The notes: generated from the sequence alone by a model not told the origin. DNA of 64,000 nucleotides from Myxococcales bacterium (GCA_004193285.1 SECP01000003.1:62001-126000); one strand, 5' to 3'; numbered from the stretch's first letter, positions 1-8,353 are shown. Made by a program: numbers and translations.

Positions 1-1311
1 GAACTGCCGATAATTGAAGCCCAGCGCGAGCTCGAGCGAGAAGTACGGGTCGATGCCGCGCACTTCCTCCGGCGCGACTTTGCTGAGCGCTAGCCGGTGG
101 TGGACCATACCGGCGCCCACCGAGACCACGAAGCGGAGCTTCTCGCCGGTCGTCATGAGCTTGAGATCGGGGCCAAAATGTACGGACGTGAGCGAAAATT
201 CCCGCGACGCTCCGCTCTCGTCGCGCGCGCCTTGGACCTGAAGCGCGCCGACGTCCAGCCGGAGCGCGAGCGCGACCGGGTTGGACAGGCGGTAACCGGC
301 GCGCAGACCCAGCGCGCCGAAGCCGCCGCCTTCCGAGCTGCCGTAGCTCAGGTTCAGCGGCTGCTTGGTGAAGGCGAGCAGATCCAAGGAGATGAGCCCG
401 AAAACGCCGCGCTGCGTGCGTCTTGCGGGCGCGCTCGGCAGCGGGCCTCCCGCGTCCGCGCCTTCTGCAGGAACGTCACTATCCGACCCTTCGAGCACGG
501 CGTGCAGGGGCAACGTCTTGCATAGTCCGACTTGGAAAGTCTGCTCGTAGGTCTCCACTCCCTCCCGGTAAACCTGCAGCAAGTGGTCGGTGTCCGGCTC
601 CACCGGGCCAAAGTACGTGCGCCGCGCCTTGGGCAAGCCGTCGATAGCGATGTACGCCGTCGGATCGTTGGAAGTGACTTGGACGAAACCGGCGGCGCAG
701 CGCAGCTCCACCTCCACCGGCACCTCGCGTTGCCCTCCGGCGAGCCGTAGCAAGCGTTTGTCCGGCGCGTAGCCCACCGCGTCCGCGCTCAGCGTGTGCT
801 CGCCCACGTTGAGCACCAGCGGCGCTGCAAGGTCCTTTTCGGTGAGCTGACGACCGTCCAGCACCACGCGGGCGCCGGCAGGCACGACGCGCAGGCGCAC
901 GGTGGCAACGAGGCTACGGAGCTCGGTGAGCGCGTCCTCGACCGCCTTGCGTTCGCCCTCGCTCAGGTCCGCCCCGTGGCGCGAGAGCAGCTGCTCGAGG
1001 GTGGAGGCCGACTCCGCGTAGCGGAACAAACCTTTTTGACTGAGCGCGATGTTTTGCAGCGAGCCCACGCCCGGCTTGAGCCGGTACGCTTCTTCGAACT
1101 CCGCGAGGGCCCCTCCGTAGTTGCCGTCGCGGTAGAGCTTCGAGCCGGTTTTGAAGTGCCGCCGCGCCTCCAAGGTTTGCTGGTCGGGAGCGCCTTCAGG
1201 CTTGGGCTCGCTCGGCTCCTCCGCGCGCGCGAGCGGCGCGAGAAGGAGCCAGCCGGCAATCGGCGCGACCCCCAGCGTTCGAAGCAATCTCCCGAGAGCC
1301 AACTGGCTCAC
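1..1311 (-). CDS. TPR/PEGA-domain outer-membrane protein, 3' end beyond window
   Basis: The reading frame runs on the minus strand and leaves the left edge, so the C-terminus is missing; 437 codons are visible. A hydrophobic signal peptide (GWLLLAPLARA, residues about 20-31) is followed by a TPR-like helical stretch (ARRHFKTGSKLYRDGNY, ALAEFEEAYRLKPG). Next come one or two PEGA-like beta domains (LRVVPAGARVVLDGRQL; VQVTSNDPTAYIAIDG). The last part is Gly- and aromatic-rich and beta-barrel-like (PLNLSYGSSEGGGFGALGLR). Proteins of this layout are common in myxobacteria and sit in the envelope; their role is unknown. The start is GTG; another GTG lies three codons upstream. It follows a kinase gene after 25 bases and may be co-transcribed with it. 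Confidence 0.75.
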   Translation of the reverse strand, partial: MSQLALGRLLRTLGVAPIAGWLLLAPLARAEEPSEPKPEGAPDQQTLEARRHFKTGSKLYRDGNYGGALAEFEEAYRLKPGVGSLQNIALSQKGLFRYAESASTLEQLLSRHGADLSEGERKAVEDALTELRSLVATVRLRVVPAGARVVLDGRQLTEKDLAAPLVLNVGEHTLSADAVGYAPDKRLLRLAGGQREVPVEVELRCAAGFVQVTSNDPTAYIAIDGLPKARRTYFGPVEPDTDHLLQVYREGVETYEQTFQVGLCKTLPLHAVLEGSDSDVPAEGADAGGPLPSAPARRTQRGVFGLISLDLLAFTKQPLNLSYGSSEGGGFGALGLRAGYRLSNPVALALRLDVGALQVQGARDESGASREFSLTSVHFGPDLKLMTTGEKLRFVVSVGAGMVHHRLALSKVAPEEVRGIDPYFSLELALGFNYRQF

Positions 1312-1336
1312 GGCTAACACAGCTCGAGGACCGGTC

Positions 1337-2623
1337 CTACGGTTCGCGCGTGCTGAGGCCGAGGCCTCCTGCGACGCCGGCCGACGCGGGGGGAGCGGGC
1401 TTCTTCGTGACCGGCCTGCCCGCGTCGCGGCTCTTCAGCTGCGTGAGCTTCGTGGCAGCCGTAGTAGGTGCCGTCGGCACGGGGGCAGGAGGCGGGGGCT
1501 GCGCGGCCGCGCTCGGCAGAGAGGCCAAGCTCGCCCGCGAGCCTGCGGCGGCTGCCGCGGGTAGGGGAGCCGCATCGCGGGCGGGCGGTGCGCTGCCCCG
1601 CGCGACGAAGTAGGCGGCTACTGCGAAGCCGCCGAGCGCGGCGACCAGCGCGAAGACTACGGTGCGGAAGCGCTCCGGTTTGGAGCCGAGGCGCGCGGTG
1701 TCCGCCCTCGCGCTCGCGGCGTCACGGGTGCCGCTTTCGCGCAGCGCGGCCTCGAGGTCCGTGAGCATCTCGCCCGCAGAGCCGTAGCGCTCGTCGCGAT
1801 TGCGGCGCAGGGCTTTGGCCACGACCTGCGCCAGCTTCTCCGGCACCGCGGGGGCCTGGACGCGCACGTCGGCTGCATCTTTGGTGCAGATCGCGATCAG
1901 CACGGCTTCGTAGGTGGGCCCCTTATGGGGCGGCGCGCCGCTGAGCATCTCGTACAGGATGGCGCCGACGCTGAAGAGGTCCGTTCGGCCGTCGATGTCG
2001 GGGAACGCCTGAGCCTGCTCGGGCGACATGTAGAACGCGGTTCCCAAGACCGCCCCTTCGTGCGTGAGCGTGTCCACGCCCGGTCGCTGCTGCAGCTTGG
2101 AGATGCCGAAGTCCACGAGCTTGACGAAGCTTGGCTCGTCTTCGCGGCGGCAGAGGAACACGTTGTCCGGCTTCAAGTCGCGGTGCACGATCCCCGCGGC
2201 GTGCGCCTGCTTGAGCGCCTTGAGCACGTGCGAGCCGACACGCACGGCCGCTTCCGGGTCGAGCCGCCCTTCGCGGCGCAGCCGCGCGCGCAAGTCTTCG
2301 CCCGTGAGCAGCTCCATGACGAGGAACGGGAGCCCTTGCTCGCTCCGGCCCGAGTCGAAGATCTGCACGATGTGCGGGCTCTCGGCCAAGCTCGCGGCCA
2401 GCGCTTCTCGCTGAAAACGCAGCGCGGCGTCGCTGTCTCGCGCGCTCTGCGCTCGCAGAAATTTGAGCGCAACGCGCTTGCCGATACCAGCGTTCGTCGC
2501 CTGAAACACGGCGCCCATGCCGCCGCGCCCGATCAGGCGATCGATGTGGTACTTGCCGGCAACGGTGGACCCCACGAGGGTGTCCAGCTCGTCCGTCGGC
2601 TTCTGCCCACTATCCAATGACAT
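1337..2623 (-). CDS. Transmembrane Ser/Thr protein kinase (PknB type)
   Basis: About 428 residues. The N-terminal kinase domain (about 24-290) has a glycine loop IGRGGMGAVF, the ATP lysine in VALK (K54), catalytic loop HRDLKPDN (D149), DFG at 171-173 and SPE in the activation segment. A single membrane helix (FRTVVFALVAALGGFAVAAY) follows near residue 330, then a Pro/Ala-rich tail predicted outside the membrane. This is the standard layout of myxobacterial Hanks-type kinases. The ATG at 2623 is chosen because GGAG lies five bases upstream; that site is inside the 3' arm of a strong hairpin (2624-2662). The gene lies 59 bases downstream of rpsT and ahead of the PEGA protein gene. Confidence 0.93.
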   Translation of the reverse strand: MSLDSGQKPTDELDTLVGSTVAGKYHIDRLIGRGGMGAVFQATNAGIGKRVALKFLRAQSARDSDAALRFQREALAASLAESPHIVQIFDSGRSEQGLPFLVMELLTGEDLRARLRREGRLDPEAAVRVGSHVLKALKQAHAAGIVHRDLKPDNVFLCRREDEPSFVKLVDFGISKLQQRPGVDTLTHEGAVLGTAFYMSPEQAQAFPDIDGRTDLFSVGAILYEMLSGAPPHKGPTYEAVLIAICTKDAADVRVQAPAVPEKLAQVVAKALRRNRDERYGSAGEMLTDLEAALRESGTRDAASARADTARLGSKPERFRTVVFALVAALGGFAVAAYFVARGSAPPARDAAPLPAAAAAGSRASLASLPSAAAQPPPPAPVPTAPTTAATKLTQLKSRDAGRPVTKKPAPPASAGVAGGLGLSTREP

Positions 2624-2662
2624 GCCTCTCCGGGCGCACCCGTGTGCGCCATCCGGAGAGGC
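2624..2662 (-). promoter_or_regulatory. Stable hairpin covering the kinase ribosome-binding site
   Basis: Read on the minus strand, GCCTCTCCGG pairs perfectly with CCGGAGAGGC (10 bp), and an inner GCGCAC/GTGCGC stem (6 bp) is separated by a 3-base bulge with a 4-base loop. The 3' arm contains the GGAG that should initiate the kinase gene and ends directly at its ATG. There is no T-tract, so it is not a classic intrinsic terminator. It could be an rpsT 3'-end structure, a translational lock on the kinase, or both. Confidence 0.6.
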
Positions 2663-2682
2663 TAGCATTGCTCAGAGGCGAA

Positions 2683-2955
2683 TCAGGCCTTGGCGGACTT
2701 CGCCAGGGCTTTCGCGATGCGGGACGTCTGGCGGGCAGCCGTGCGCGGGTGGATGATACCCTTGCTGGCGGCCTTCGCGAGCGCCTTCTCGGCGGCGGCG
2801 GAGCCGCTCTTGGCCTTGACGGCGTCGGTGCCGGCGGCGATGGCCGCGCGGGCCTTCTTGACCGTGCTACGCAGCGCGCTCTTGGCGGCGCGGTTGCGAT
2901 CGGTGCGGGTGATACGCTGACGGTTACGCTTCTCTGCGGAGGGATGATTAGCCAT
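2683..2955 (-). CDS. rpsT: 30S ribosomal protein S20
   Basis: A 90-residue, Lys/Ala/Arg-rich helical protein beginning MANHPSAEKRNRQ with the family pattern KSALRST, VKKA and the C-terminal GIIHPRTAARQTSRIAKAL. S20 is a primary binder of 16S rRNA in the small subunit, and length and composition match the family. No clear Shine-Dalgarno precedes the ATG. The upstream 50-codon gene stops four bases before it, so translational coupling is likely. A promoter lies upstream of that leader gene at 3166-3194. Confidence 0.96.
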   Translation of the reverse strand: MANHPSAEKRNRQRITRTDRNRAAKSALRSTVKKARAAIAAGTDAVKAKSGSAAAEKALAKAASKGIIHPRTAARQTSRIAKALAKSAKA

Positions 2956-2958
2956 GAA

Positions 2959-3111
2959 TCAGGGGGATGCTTTCTTCGCGTCGGCTTTCGTCGCGTCGTA
3001 GCCTTCCGGATGAACCGGGAACTTGGGGGTCTGCTCGAGCTTCTTGCCCTTGCCAAAGGCACGGGCGCGAATTGCACGGCGTCGTTCTGTCTGCCTCGTC
3101 GAAGAAACCAT
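2959..3111 (-). CDS. 50-residue basic protein of unknown function, leads the rpsT operon
   Basis: Starts MVSSTRQTERRRAIRARAF and ends YDATKADAKKASP. It is rich in Arg and Lys in the first half, with an acidic/Lys tail, and I do not recognise it. The start at 3111 has AAGG about ten bases upstream and lies about 55 bases below a good promoter; an in-frame upstream ATG at 3144 lacks a ribosome-binding site. The stop codon lies four bases before the rpsT start. It may be a small ribosome-associated protein or a leader peptide that couples rpsT translation. Confidence 0.6.
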   Translation of the reverse strand: MVSSTRQTERRRAIRARAFGKGKKLEQTPKFPVHPEGYDATKADAKKASP

Positions 3112-3165
3112 CGTAAAACTACCTTGAGCTGAAGCTCGGCCCACGGTTCGGCCGAGAGGGCGGGG

Positions 3166-3194
3166 ACTATGAGCGATGAGGAAACCCTTGTCAA
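3166..3194 (-). promoter_or_regulatory. Sigma-70-type promoter for the small-protein/rpsT operon
   Basis: On the minus strand TTGACA (3194-3189) and CATAGT (3171-3166) are separated by exactly 17 bases, with no overlapping gene. It points at the 50-codon gene and rpsT. The -35 box is a perfect match and the -10 matches four of six. Confidence 0.6.
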
Positions 3195-3234
3195 CCCGCA
3201 GCTATACAAGAGCGCGAGACGCTGGTTTTTCAGC

Positions 3235-4419
3235 TCAGGGCGGGCGAATCGTCGTCGCCGCGCTGAACGACTCTTTGGCGAAGGGCGCCACGTGAGCTTT
3301 GGCGAGCGCCGCTTGAATACAAGACCCCGAAGGCCCGCCCGCGGTCACGCGCAGCACATGGCCGTCCGACGCGAAGGTCACGGTCGCGTTGACGGCGTCT
3401 GTTTGCCCGGCAAGGCATGCTTGCGCTCCCGCGCGCACGGAGCCCAGCGCCGTGCTCACCGCGCCCGACGAAGGGTTCAGGGGCACGCTGTCGTTACTGC
3501 CCTGGGCGGGGCGCAGCGGCGGCTCTAGCGGCTCCGGCGCGTTCGCCCTGGGCGCTACCGACGCGACCGACTGCGGGGCGTCCTCCGGCAGCTCGACGGC
3601 CTGCGGGGCGCCGGGTCGAGCCGCACCGGCTTTGGGAGGCGAAGCGGCTGCAGTCGCCATGCTCGGCTTGGCTGGGCGCGCGGGCTCGGGGTCTCTGCTT
3701 CCGGCCATGGGCGCACTGGGAAGCTCGTCCGGCCTCACCACGCCGTCTTCATTCCGTGGAGGGGCGACGGCAGGCGACGCTTGAGCCGCTTCGGGTTGCC
3801 GGGCCCGCTCCGCAGCCAAGGTGGCGCTCGGTTCTGCGCTTGGCGGCGCGCTGCCTACGAAGAGCGCCACTGCCGCCGCCGCCGCGAGCGCGACTCCCAC
3901 GAGCGCAATCACGACGCCCCGCTTATCGCTCACCGGCGCTGCGACGCGCGCGCTCGGTACGGTCGGTGCCGCCTCCGTGCGCGGCACGACCCCGCTGTTA
4001 CGCTCGGGCCGCGGCTCGCTGAGCGGCAGCGGAGTGGTGGTAGGTGCGCTCTTGGCCGCCGCGCGCATCCGCTCCACGAGCTCGGCGTTGGGCCTACGGC
4101 TCTGAGCCGTGGCCGCCAACAGCTCCTTCGCGAGCGCGGCTGCGTCCTCCTGAGGCTTGTGCAAGCTGCGCCGAGCCATTTCCGCGAAGTGGCCTTTGGG
4201 CGCGGCGCGCACTTGCGACGGCAGGGGCGGTTCGTTCGGCTCCGCGGCGAGCTCCGGCGCTCCGAACAGGAGGTCGTCCGGCAGCGCACCCAAGGTCGCC
4301 GGCGCTTGCAAACGAGCTTCGATCGCCTTCGCCTGCGCCTCGAAATCCGGCTCTGCGAGGGGTAGGTCGCGCAGCAGCTCGTCCGCGTTCTGTGGCAGCT
4401 CGACGTGAGGAGCAGTCAT
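3235..4419 (-). CDS. Membrane protein with TonB/AgmX-like C-terminal domain, partner of ECF sigma factor
   Basis: 394 residues. The N-terminal 165 residues are soluble and charged, followed by one membrane helix (GVVIALVGVALAAAAAVALFV, about 169-189), a long Pro/Ala-rich spacer, and a compact C-terminal domain from about residue 310. That domain contains VNATVTFASDGHVLRVTAGG and two cysteines, like TonB- or AgmX-type C-terminal domains. Its ATG overlaps the stop of the upstream ECF sigma gene (ATGA), so the two are co-translated. Position and topology suggest it senses envelope state and may act as an anti-sigma factor, but no classical zinc anti-sigma motif (HxxxCxxC) is present. Confidence 0.7.
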   Translation of the reverse strand: MTAPHVELPQNADELLRDLPLAEPDFEAQAKAIEARLQAPATLGALPDDLLFGAPELAAEPNEPPLPSQVRAAPKGHFAEMARRSLHKPQEDAAALAKELLAATAQSRRPNAELVERMRAAAKSAPTTTPLPLSEPRPERNSGVVPRTEAAPTVPSARVAAPVSDKRGVVIALVGVALAAAAAVALFVGSAPPSAEPSATLAAERARQPEAAQASPAVAPPRNEDGVVRPDELPSAPMAGSRDPEPARPAKPSMATAAASPPKAGAARPGAPQAVELPEDAPQSVASVAPRANAPEPLEPPLRPAQGSNDSVPLNPSSGAVSTALGSVRAGAQACLAGQTDAVNATVTFASDGHVLRVTAGGPSGSCIQAALAKAHVAPFAKESFSAATTIRPP

Positions 4420-5009
4420 GCTTTGCCCTCGAGGTCATCGTCCTCGAAGCCCCGCTCACTGAGCATGCCTCGCAGCTTCTTACGCGCCTCGTGCACGCGC
4501 CAAGCGATGGTTCCTTCCGGACAACCGAGCACTTCGCCCGCTTCGGCGTGGCTCAGGCCGTCGATGCAGACGAGCACGAGCGTCGTGCGCAGCGTATCGC
4601 TCAGGCGGTCGATGCCCTCCAGCAGCGCGCGGCCGAGCTGCTTGTCCGCGGTCGTGCGCTGAGGACTGCCGCTCGCGGGACGCTCATCCACCAGGAGCGC
4701 CTCCACCCGCGGGTCTTCGGGCGACGATGCTCGCCGCGTCTTGCGCGACCGCAGCGCGTTGAGCGAGAGGTTCACGCAGATGCGGTAGATCCACGTGAAT
4801 GGCTCGCTACGCCCATCGAACCGGTCGAGGGCACCGTAGGCACGAACGAACGTGTCTTGAGTCACGTCTTCCGCCTCCGCACCGCTCTTGAGCAGGTGGA
4901 CGGCGAGCCGATAGACGCGACGTTGATGGCGGCGGACCAAGAGCCCAAAGGACTCGGCGTCGCCCTCACGGGCGGCGGCGACGAGCTCTCGGTCGGTACG
5001 CTCGGGCAA
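4416..5009 (-). CDS. ECF-family RNA polymerase sigma factor
   Basis: 197 residues. Region 2 is seen in EAEDVTQDTFVRAYGALDRFDGRSEPFTWIYRICVNLSLN, cited here only to mark its place near residues 46-85; region 4 has the helix-turn-helix GLSHAEAGEVLGCPEGTIAWRVHEAR near 150-175. It directs RNA polymerase to a dedicated promoter set, usually for envelope stress. The start appears to be TTG with no clear ribosome-binding site, so the N-terminus is uncertain; an in-frame stop lies a short way upstream. The stop overlaps the downstream membrane partner gene by four bases. Confidence 0.9.
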   Translation of the reverse strand: MPERTDRELVAAAREGDAESFGLLVRRHQRRVYRLAVHLLKSGAEAEDVTQDTFVRAYGALDRFDGRSEPFTWIYRICVNLSLNALRSRKTRRASSPEDPRVEALLVDERPASGSPQRTTADKQLGRALLEGIDRLSDTLRTTLVLVCIDGLSHAEAGEVLGCPEGTIAWRVHEARKKLRGMLSERGFEDDDLEGKA

Positions 5010-5141
5010 GTGCTGACGCGCGGAGGTAACCAGGCGAATTCTCCGGTCGAACGCTCACGATAGTGCATAGCTCCCGGGTTGGACAGTCGAGCCGGCCGAG
5101 CGCTTGGGCGGCTCGGGAGCAATGTTCAAGGAGTCAGAAGC

Positions 5142-6518
5142 TTAAGGCTTCCGGCGAGTTTGGCCAATGAAGGGCCCTGCATCCGGCTTGAGACCGACGC
5201 TAATTTGGGCTTTGGAGCCGTCGATCACGACCTTGCGGGTGTTGTACCCAGGTAGGCCCATCTCGTACGCGTGCTTCTCGCCACGCGCTAATTCCAGCAC
5301 GAATGGAGTCGTGCCGACGGCCTTGCCCTTCCAGAACAGACGCGCTCCCGGAGGGTCGCTATCCACCTGGACGCGCACGACGTCGCCCGAAGGCGTGGGG
5401 CTCGCGGCGGGAGCGGCCTCCGCCGAGGGCGCGGCTCCCAGCGGCTGGGGATCGGGCGTGCGGGTGTCAGGCGCTCCGTCGTCGCCCGTGCTCGGACCGA
5501 GATCATCGTCGTTCTGGCGCTTCACGTCCGCAGGCCTCGCCTCGCTCGGAGGCGCGGGCGTGGGCGCGGCGGGCGGCGCCTTGGCGGCAGGAGCCGGCGG
5601 AGCGCTCGCGGGTGTGGGAGCAAGCTGCTTCAGCCCGACAGCGCCGAGCCCGAGCGCGGCTGCGATGCCGAGCGGCACGAGCCACCGCTTGCGCTTGGGC
5701 TTGAGGTCCACCTCGTCGTCGTCGCTGCTCGTCGGCTGCGGCGGCGGCCAGGAGATGACAGGTGAGGGGGCGGCGCTCGACTCCAGCTCGCGCGTGGTCG
5801 GCGCGTCCGTGGTCGCGGCGGCGGCAGCGGTGTGTGGCTGCGAGTCGCCGAGCGCAGGAGCGGTTTCCTTTGCGGGGTCGGGGAGGACTGGCGCGATGCC
5901 CAACAGCGTCTGCTTGCGCAGGGGATTGTCCGACGCAGCCGGAACGACCAGCGGCGTACGGGCAGCTTGAAGCTCGGTGGTGAACGGAGGCGGGGGGAGA
6001 GGAGTATCCGCAGCGGCCACCGGCGCTGGCGCTGGCGTCCCCGGGAGGACCGGCGCGATGCCCAGCAAGGTCTGCTTGCGCAGCGGATTCGTCGTCGCGA
6101 CGAGCGGAGTGCCGGGCGCAGGCGCAGCCGCAGGCACCGAAGAGGCGCGCGGCGCGGAGGAAGGGCGTGGCGCCGAGGAGGGGCGCGGGAGAGGCGTCGC
6201 GATGCGCGGCGCAGGCGCGACGCTGGGAGCAGGCGCAGGCGCGACGCTGGGAGCAGCAGGCGCAGGCGCGACGCTGGGAGCAGCAGGCGCAGGCGCGACG
6301 CTGGGAGCAGCGGCAGCGGGCGCGACGCTGGGAGCAGGCGCAGGCGCGACGCTGGGAGCAGCGGCAGCGGGCGCCAGGCTCGTGGTCGCCAGCTTCGGTA
6401 CCGGCGCCGGGGCAGGAATGTCGTCCGTACCCCAGTCCGCGTCGATGTCGTCGGTCGGTGGTGCGCTGGACGGCACGGAGGGTCTGGCGCTCACACGTTC
6501 GCTCGGCTTGTCGGTCAT
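5142..6518 (-). CDS. Pro/Ala-rich transmembrane protein with C-terminal PEGA domain and twin NPLRKQTLLGIAPVLP motif
   Basis: 458 residues from the ATG at 6518. The N-terminus has an acidic DDIDADWGTDDIP segment, then low-complexity SVAPAP repeats (about 55-105). The motif NPLRKQTLLGIAPVLP occurs twice, at 144-159 and 198-213, identical in protein but different at six synonymous sites in DNA. A membrane helix (WLVPLGIAAALGLGAVGL) sits near residue 290, and the last 80 residues form a PEGA-type beta domain (VQVDSDPPGARLFWKGKAVGTTPF). The long N-terminal part is therefore cytoplasmic and the PEGA part periplasmic. The Thr in RKQTLLG is a plausible target for the nearby kinases, which is inference. 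Confidence 0.7.
   Translation of the reverse strand: MTDKPSERVSARPSVPSSAPPTDDIDADWGTDDIPAPAPVPKLATTSLAPAAAAPSVAPAPAPSVAPAAAAPSVAPAPAAPSVAPAPAAPSVAPAPAPSVAPAPRIATPLPRPSSAPRPSSAPRASSVPAAAPAPGTPLVATTNPLRKQTLLGIAPVLPGTPAPAPVAAADTPLPPPPFTTELQAARTPLVVPAASDNPLRKQTLLGIAPVLPDPAKETAPALGDSQPHTAAAAATTDAPTTRELESSAAPSPVISWPPPQPTSSDDDEVDLKPKRKRWLVPLGIAAALGLGAVGLKQLAPTPASAPPAPAAKAPPAAPTPAPPSEARPADVKRQNDDDLGPSTGDDGAPDTRTPDPQPLGAAPSAEAAPAASPTPSGDVVRVQVDSDPPGARLFWKGKAVGTTPFVLELARGEKHAYEMGLPGYNTRKVVIDGSKAQISVGLKPDAGPFIGQTRRKP
6217..6372. repeat. Tandem 24-27 bp repeats within a coding region
   Basis: About six units built around GCGACGCTGGGAGCAG, separated by variable GGC/GCA triplets. On the coding (minus) strand they give the SVAPAP-type repeats of the Pro/Ala-rich PEGA protein. 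All length changes are multiples of three. This is a coding microsatellite-like tract likely to vary in length between strains. Confidence 0.8.
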
Positions 6519-6631
6519 CGCCCTGTCGTGGCCATTTTCACGACGGAGCGCACAAATCAAGCGCGCGCGTCGCCGCAGGCTGCAAAGTCCGCAAATGGAC
6601 GCAGCCTGGGCGGACCTTTACAGTGCCTCTT

Positions 6632-8353
6632 TCAGCTGTCGCCGCCGGAGAGCCGCTGCTTGAGCAGGTCTCCGAGGGTGCCGAACCCGCCTTCAGCCTT
6701 GAGCTTCTGGCGGTACTCTTTGTGCGCGCGGCGCTCTTCTTCCTCGGCGTAGCCGCGGATGCTGAGCTTGGGCTCACCGGTGCGCGGATCCACGTCCAGC
6801 ACCTTCGTGTCGAGCACCTTGCCCGCTTTGAAGTGCTTACGGAGGTCCGTACCGCGCTGCGTGCCGGTCTGACCCGCAGGGATGAAGCCGCGCGCCTGGC
6901 GACCGCTGACACCCAGCACGCGTACGATGAGGCCCGGCGCGTCCGCCTTGACGACTTCTACCTTGATGAGCCCGTTGCGCTCGATGCGCTGCTGCGGCTC
7001 CTCCGCGCGGTCCGCGGGCGGCGCCGGATGGAGCGACACCTTCTTGGTGCGCATGTCGAACGCGGCGACGATGACGTCCAAATCCTGACCCTCTTTGAGG
7101 ATGAGGTTCGGGTGCTCCACGCGATCGAACGAAAGGTCCGCCACGTGCAGCAAGCCTTCGATACCGGGCTCCAGCTCCACGAAGGCGCCGAACTTCTCGA
7201 GCCGCGTGACCTTGCCGGTGTGACGGCTACCGCGCGCGAACTTCTGCCGCGCCTCGCCCCACGGATCCGCCACGAGCGCCTTGCGGCTCAGCCAGATCTT
7301 ACCCTTTTCGTCGATCTTGATGATCTTGACCTCGAGCTTTTCGCCCGGCTTCAAGATCTCGTTCAGCGGCGCGCGCGAGTCGTGGCTGGCCTCGGTCACG
7401 TGGACCAATCCCTCCAGGTTCTCTGCCTCGGGCAGGGCCACGAAGGCGCCCCACTCTACGACGGTACGCACGACGCCCTGCATGACCTGGCCTTCTTGCA
7501 GCAGGGTGAGCGCGTGCTTGCGGCGCTCGTGCGCTTCCGCCTCCAGCATCGGCCGGCGCGTGACGACGACGTCGCGACCGCCCTTGTCGTACTGGACGAC
7601 CTTGAACTCCATGCGCTGGCCGACGAGCGACGCGAAGTTGGCGTTCTGCGGGTGCAGGTCCATCCCGGAAGCAGGTGCGAAAGCGCGCAGGCCGTAGATG
7701 TCGACCTCGATACCGCCCTTGATGACTCCGGTGACGAGACCGCTGATCAGCGTGCCGTCCTTGTGAGCTTGCTCGATCTTCGGCTTGATCTCTTCTTCAC
7801 GCAGGGGCTTGCGAGACAGCACCACGAGGCCGCCGCGAATGCCGTCGTTGTGCACGCGCGCGACGAAGCGGTCGCCGATGGACGGCACCAGGTCGTCCAG
7901 CTCCATCTCCGTGCGGTCGAAGATCGCGAGCGCCTTGCCGGAAAGGTCGATCATGACAGCGGTGTCCAGCACGGCCGTGACCTTGCCGAATACTTCTTCG
8001 CCGACGTGAAACGGCGCGCGGTCGCTGGCGCGGTGCGCCTTTTGCTTACCGTGCTCGCCGTCTTTGTTTTGCGCGGCGGCGCCGCCCTCGGACGGCTTCT
8101 TCTTCTTGCGGCGGCGACGCTTCTTCTTCAGACCGCCAGGAGCGGTGCTCTCACCAGCGCCCTCCGCAGCCGCGCCTTCCGGCGCTTCGCTTTCGGAAGC
8201 GCCCTCTTCCGCGTCGTCTTCTCCGCCCTCGTCGGTGCCTTCGGCAGCAGCAGCTTCGGCGCTCTCGCCAGCGGTAGTGGTGTCACCGGACGCAGCGTCG
8301 CCTGCTTGGCTTTCGGCTTGCTCGGTCACGGTTTCGGTTTCGGGGGCGGTCAT
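6632..8353 (-). CDS. S1-domain RNA-binding protein (ribosomal protein S1-like)
   Basis: 573 residues. An acidic, low-complexity N-terminus (1-75) is followed by a basic patch (LKKKRRRRKKKKP, 75-87). Then come four recognisable S1 domains, for example GKVTAVLDTAVMIDL near 123, GLVTGVIKGGIEVDIYGLRAF, GVVRTVVEWGAFVALPEAENLEGLVHV and GKVTRLEKFGAFVELEPGIEGLLHV. A weaker fifth unit carries the C-terminus. Canonical S1 has six domains and no such charged leader, so this may be the main S1 of the lineage or a paralogue that binds mRNA. It is flanked by the PEGA protein gene and the Mrp ATPase gene, with no overlap. Confidence 0.85.
   Translation of the reverse strand: MTAPETETVTEQAESQAGDAASGDTTTAGESAEAAAAEGTDEGGEDDAEEGASESEAPEGAAAEGAGESTAPGGLKKKRRRRKKKKPSEGGAAAQNKDGEHGKQKAHRASDRAPFHVGEEVFGKVTAVLDTAVMIDLSGKALAIFDRTEMELDDLVPSIGDRFVARVHNDGIRGGLVVLSRKPLREEEIKPKIEQAHKDGTLISGLVTGVIKGGIEVDIYGLRAFAPASGMDLHPQNANFASLVGQRMEFKVVQYDKGGRDVVVTRRPMLEAEAHERRKHALTLLQEGQVMQGVVRTVVEWGAFVALPEAENLEGLVHVTEASHDSRAPLNEILKPGEKLEVKIIKIDEKGKIWLSRKALVADPWGEARQKFARGSRHTGKVTRLEKFGAFVELEPGIEGLLHVADLSFDRVEHPNLILKEGQDLDVIVAAFDMRTKKVSLHPAPPADRAEEPQQRIERNGLIKVEVVKADAPGLIVRVLGVSGRQARGFIPAGQTGTQRGTDLRKHFKAGKVLDTKVLDVDPRTGEPKLSIRGYAEEEERRAHKEYRQKLKAEGGFGTLGDLLKQRLSGGDS

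Noticed and set aside
6217..6372. Possible CRISPR array
   Set aside because: Units are 24-27 bases without unique spacers and encode SVAPAP repeats in frame.
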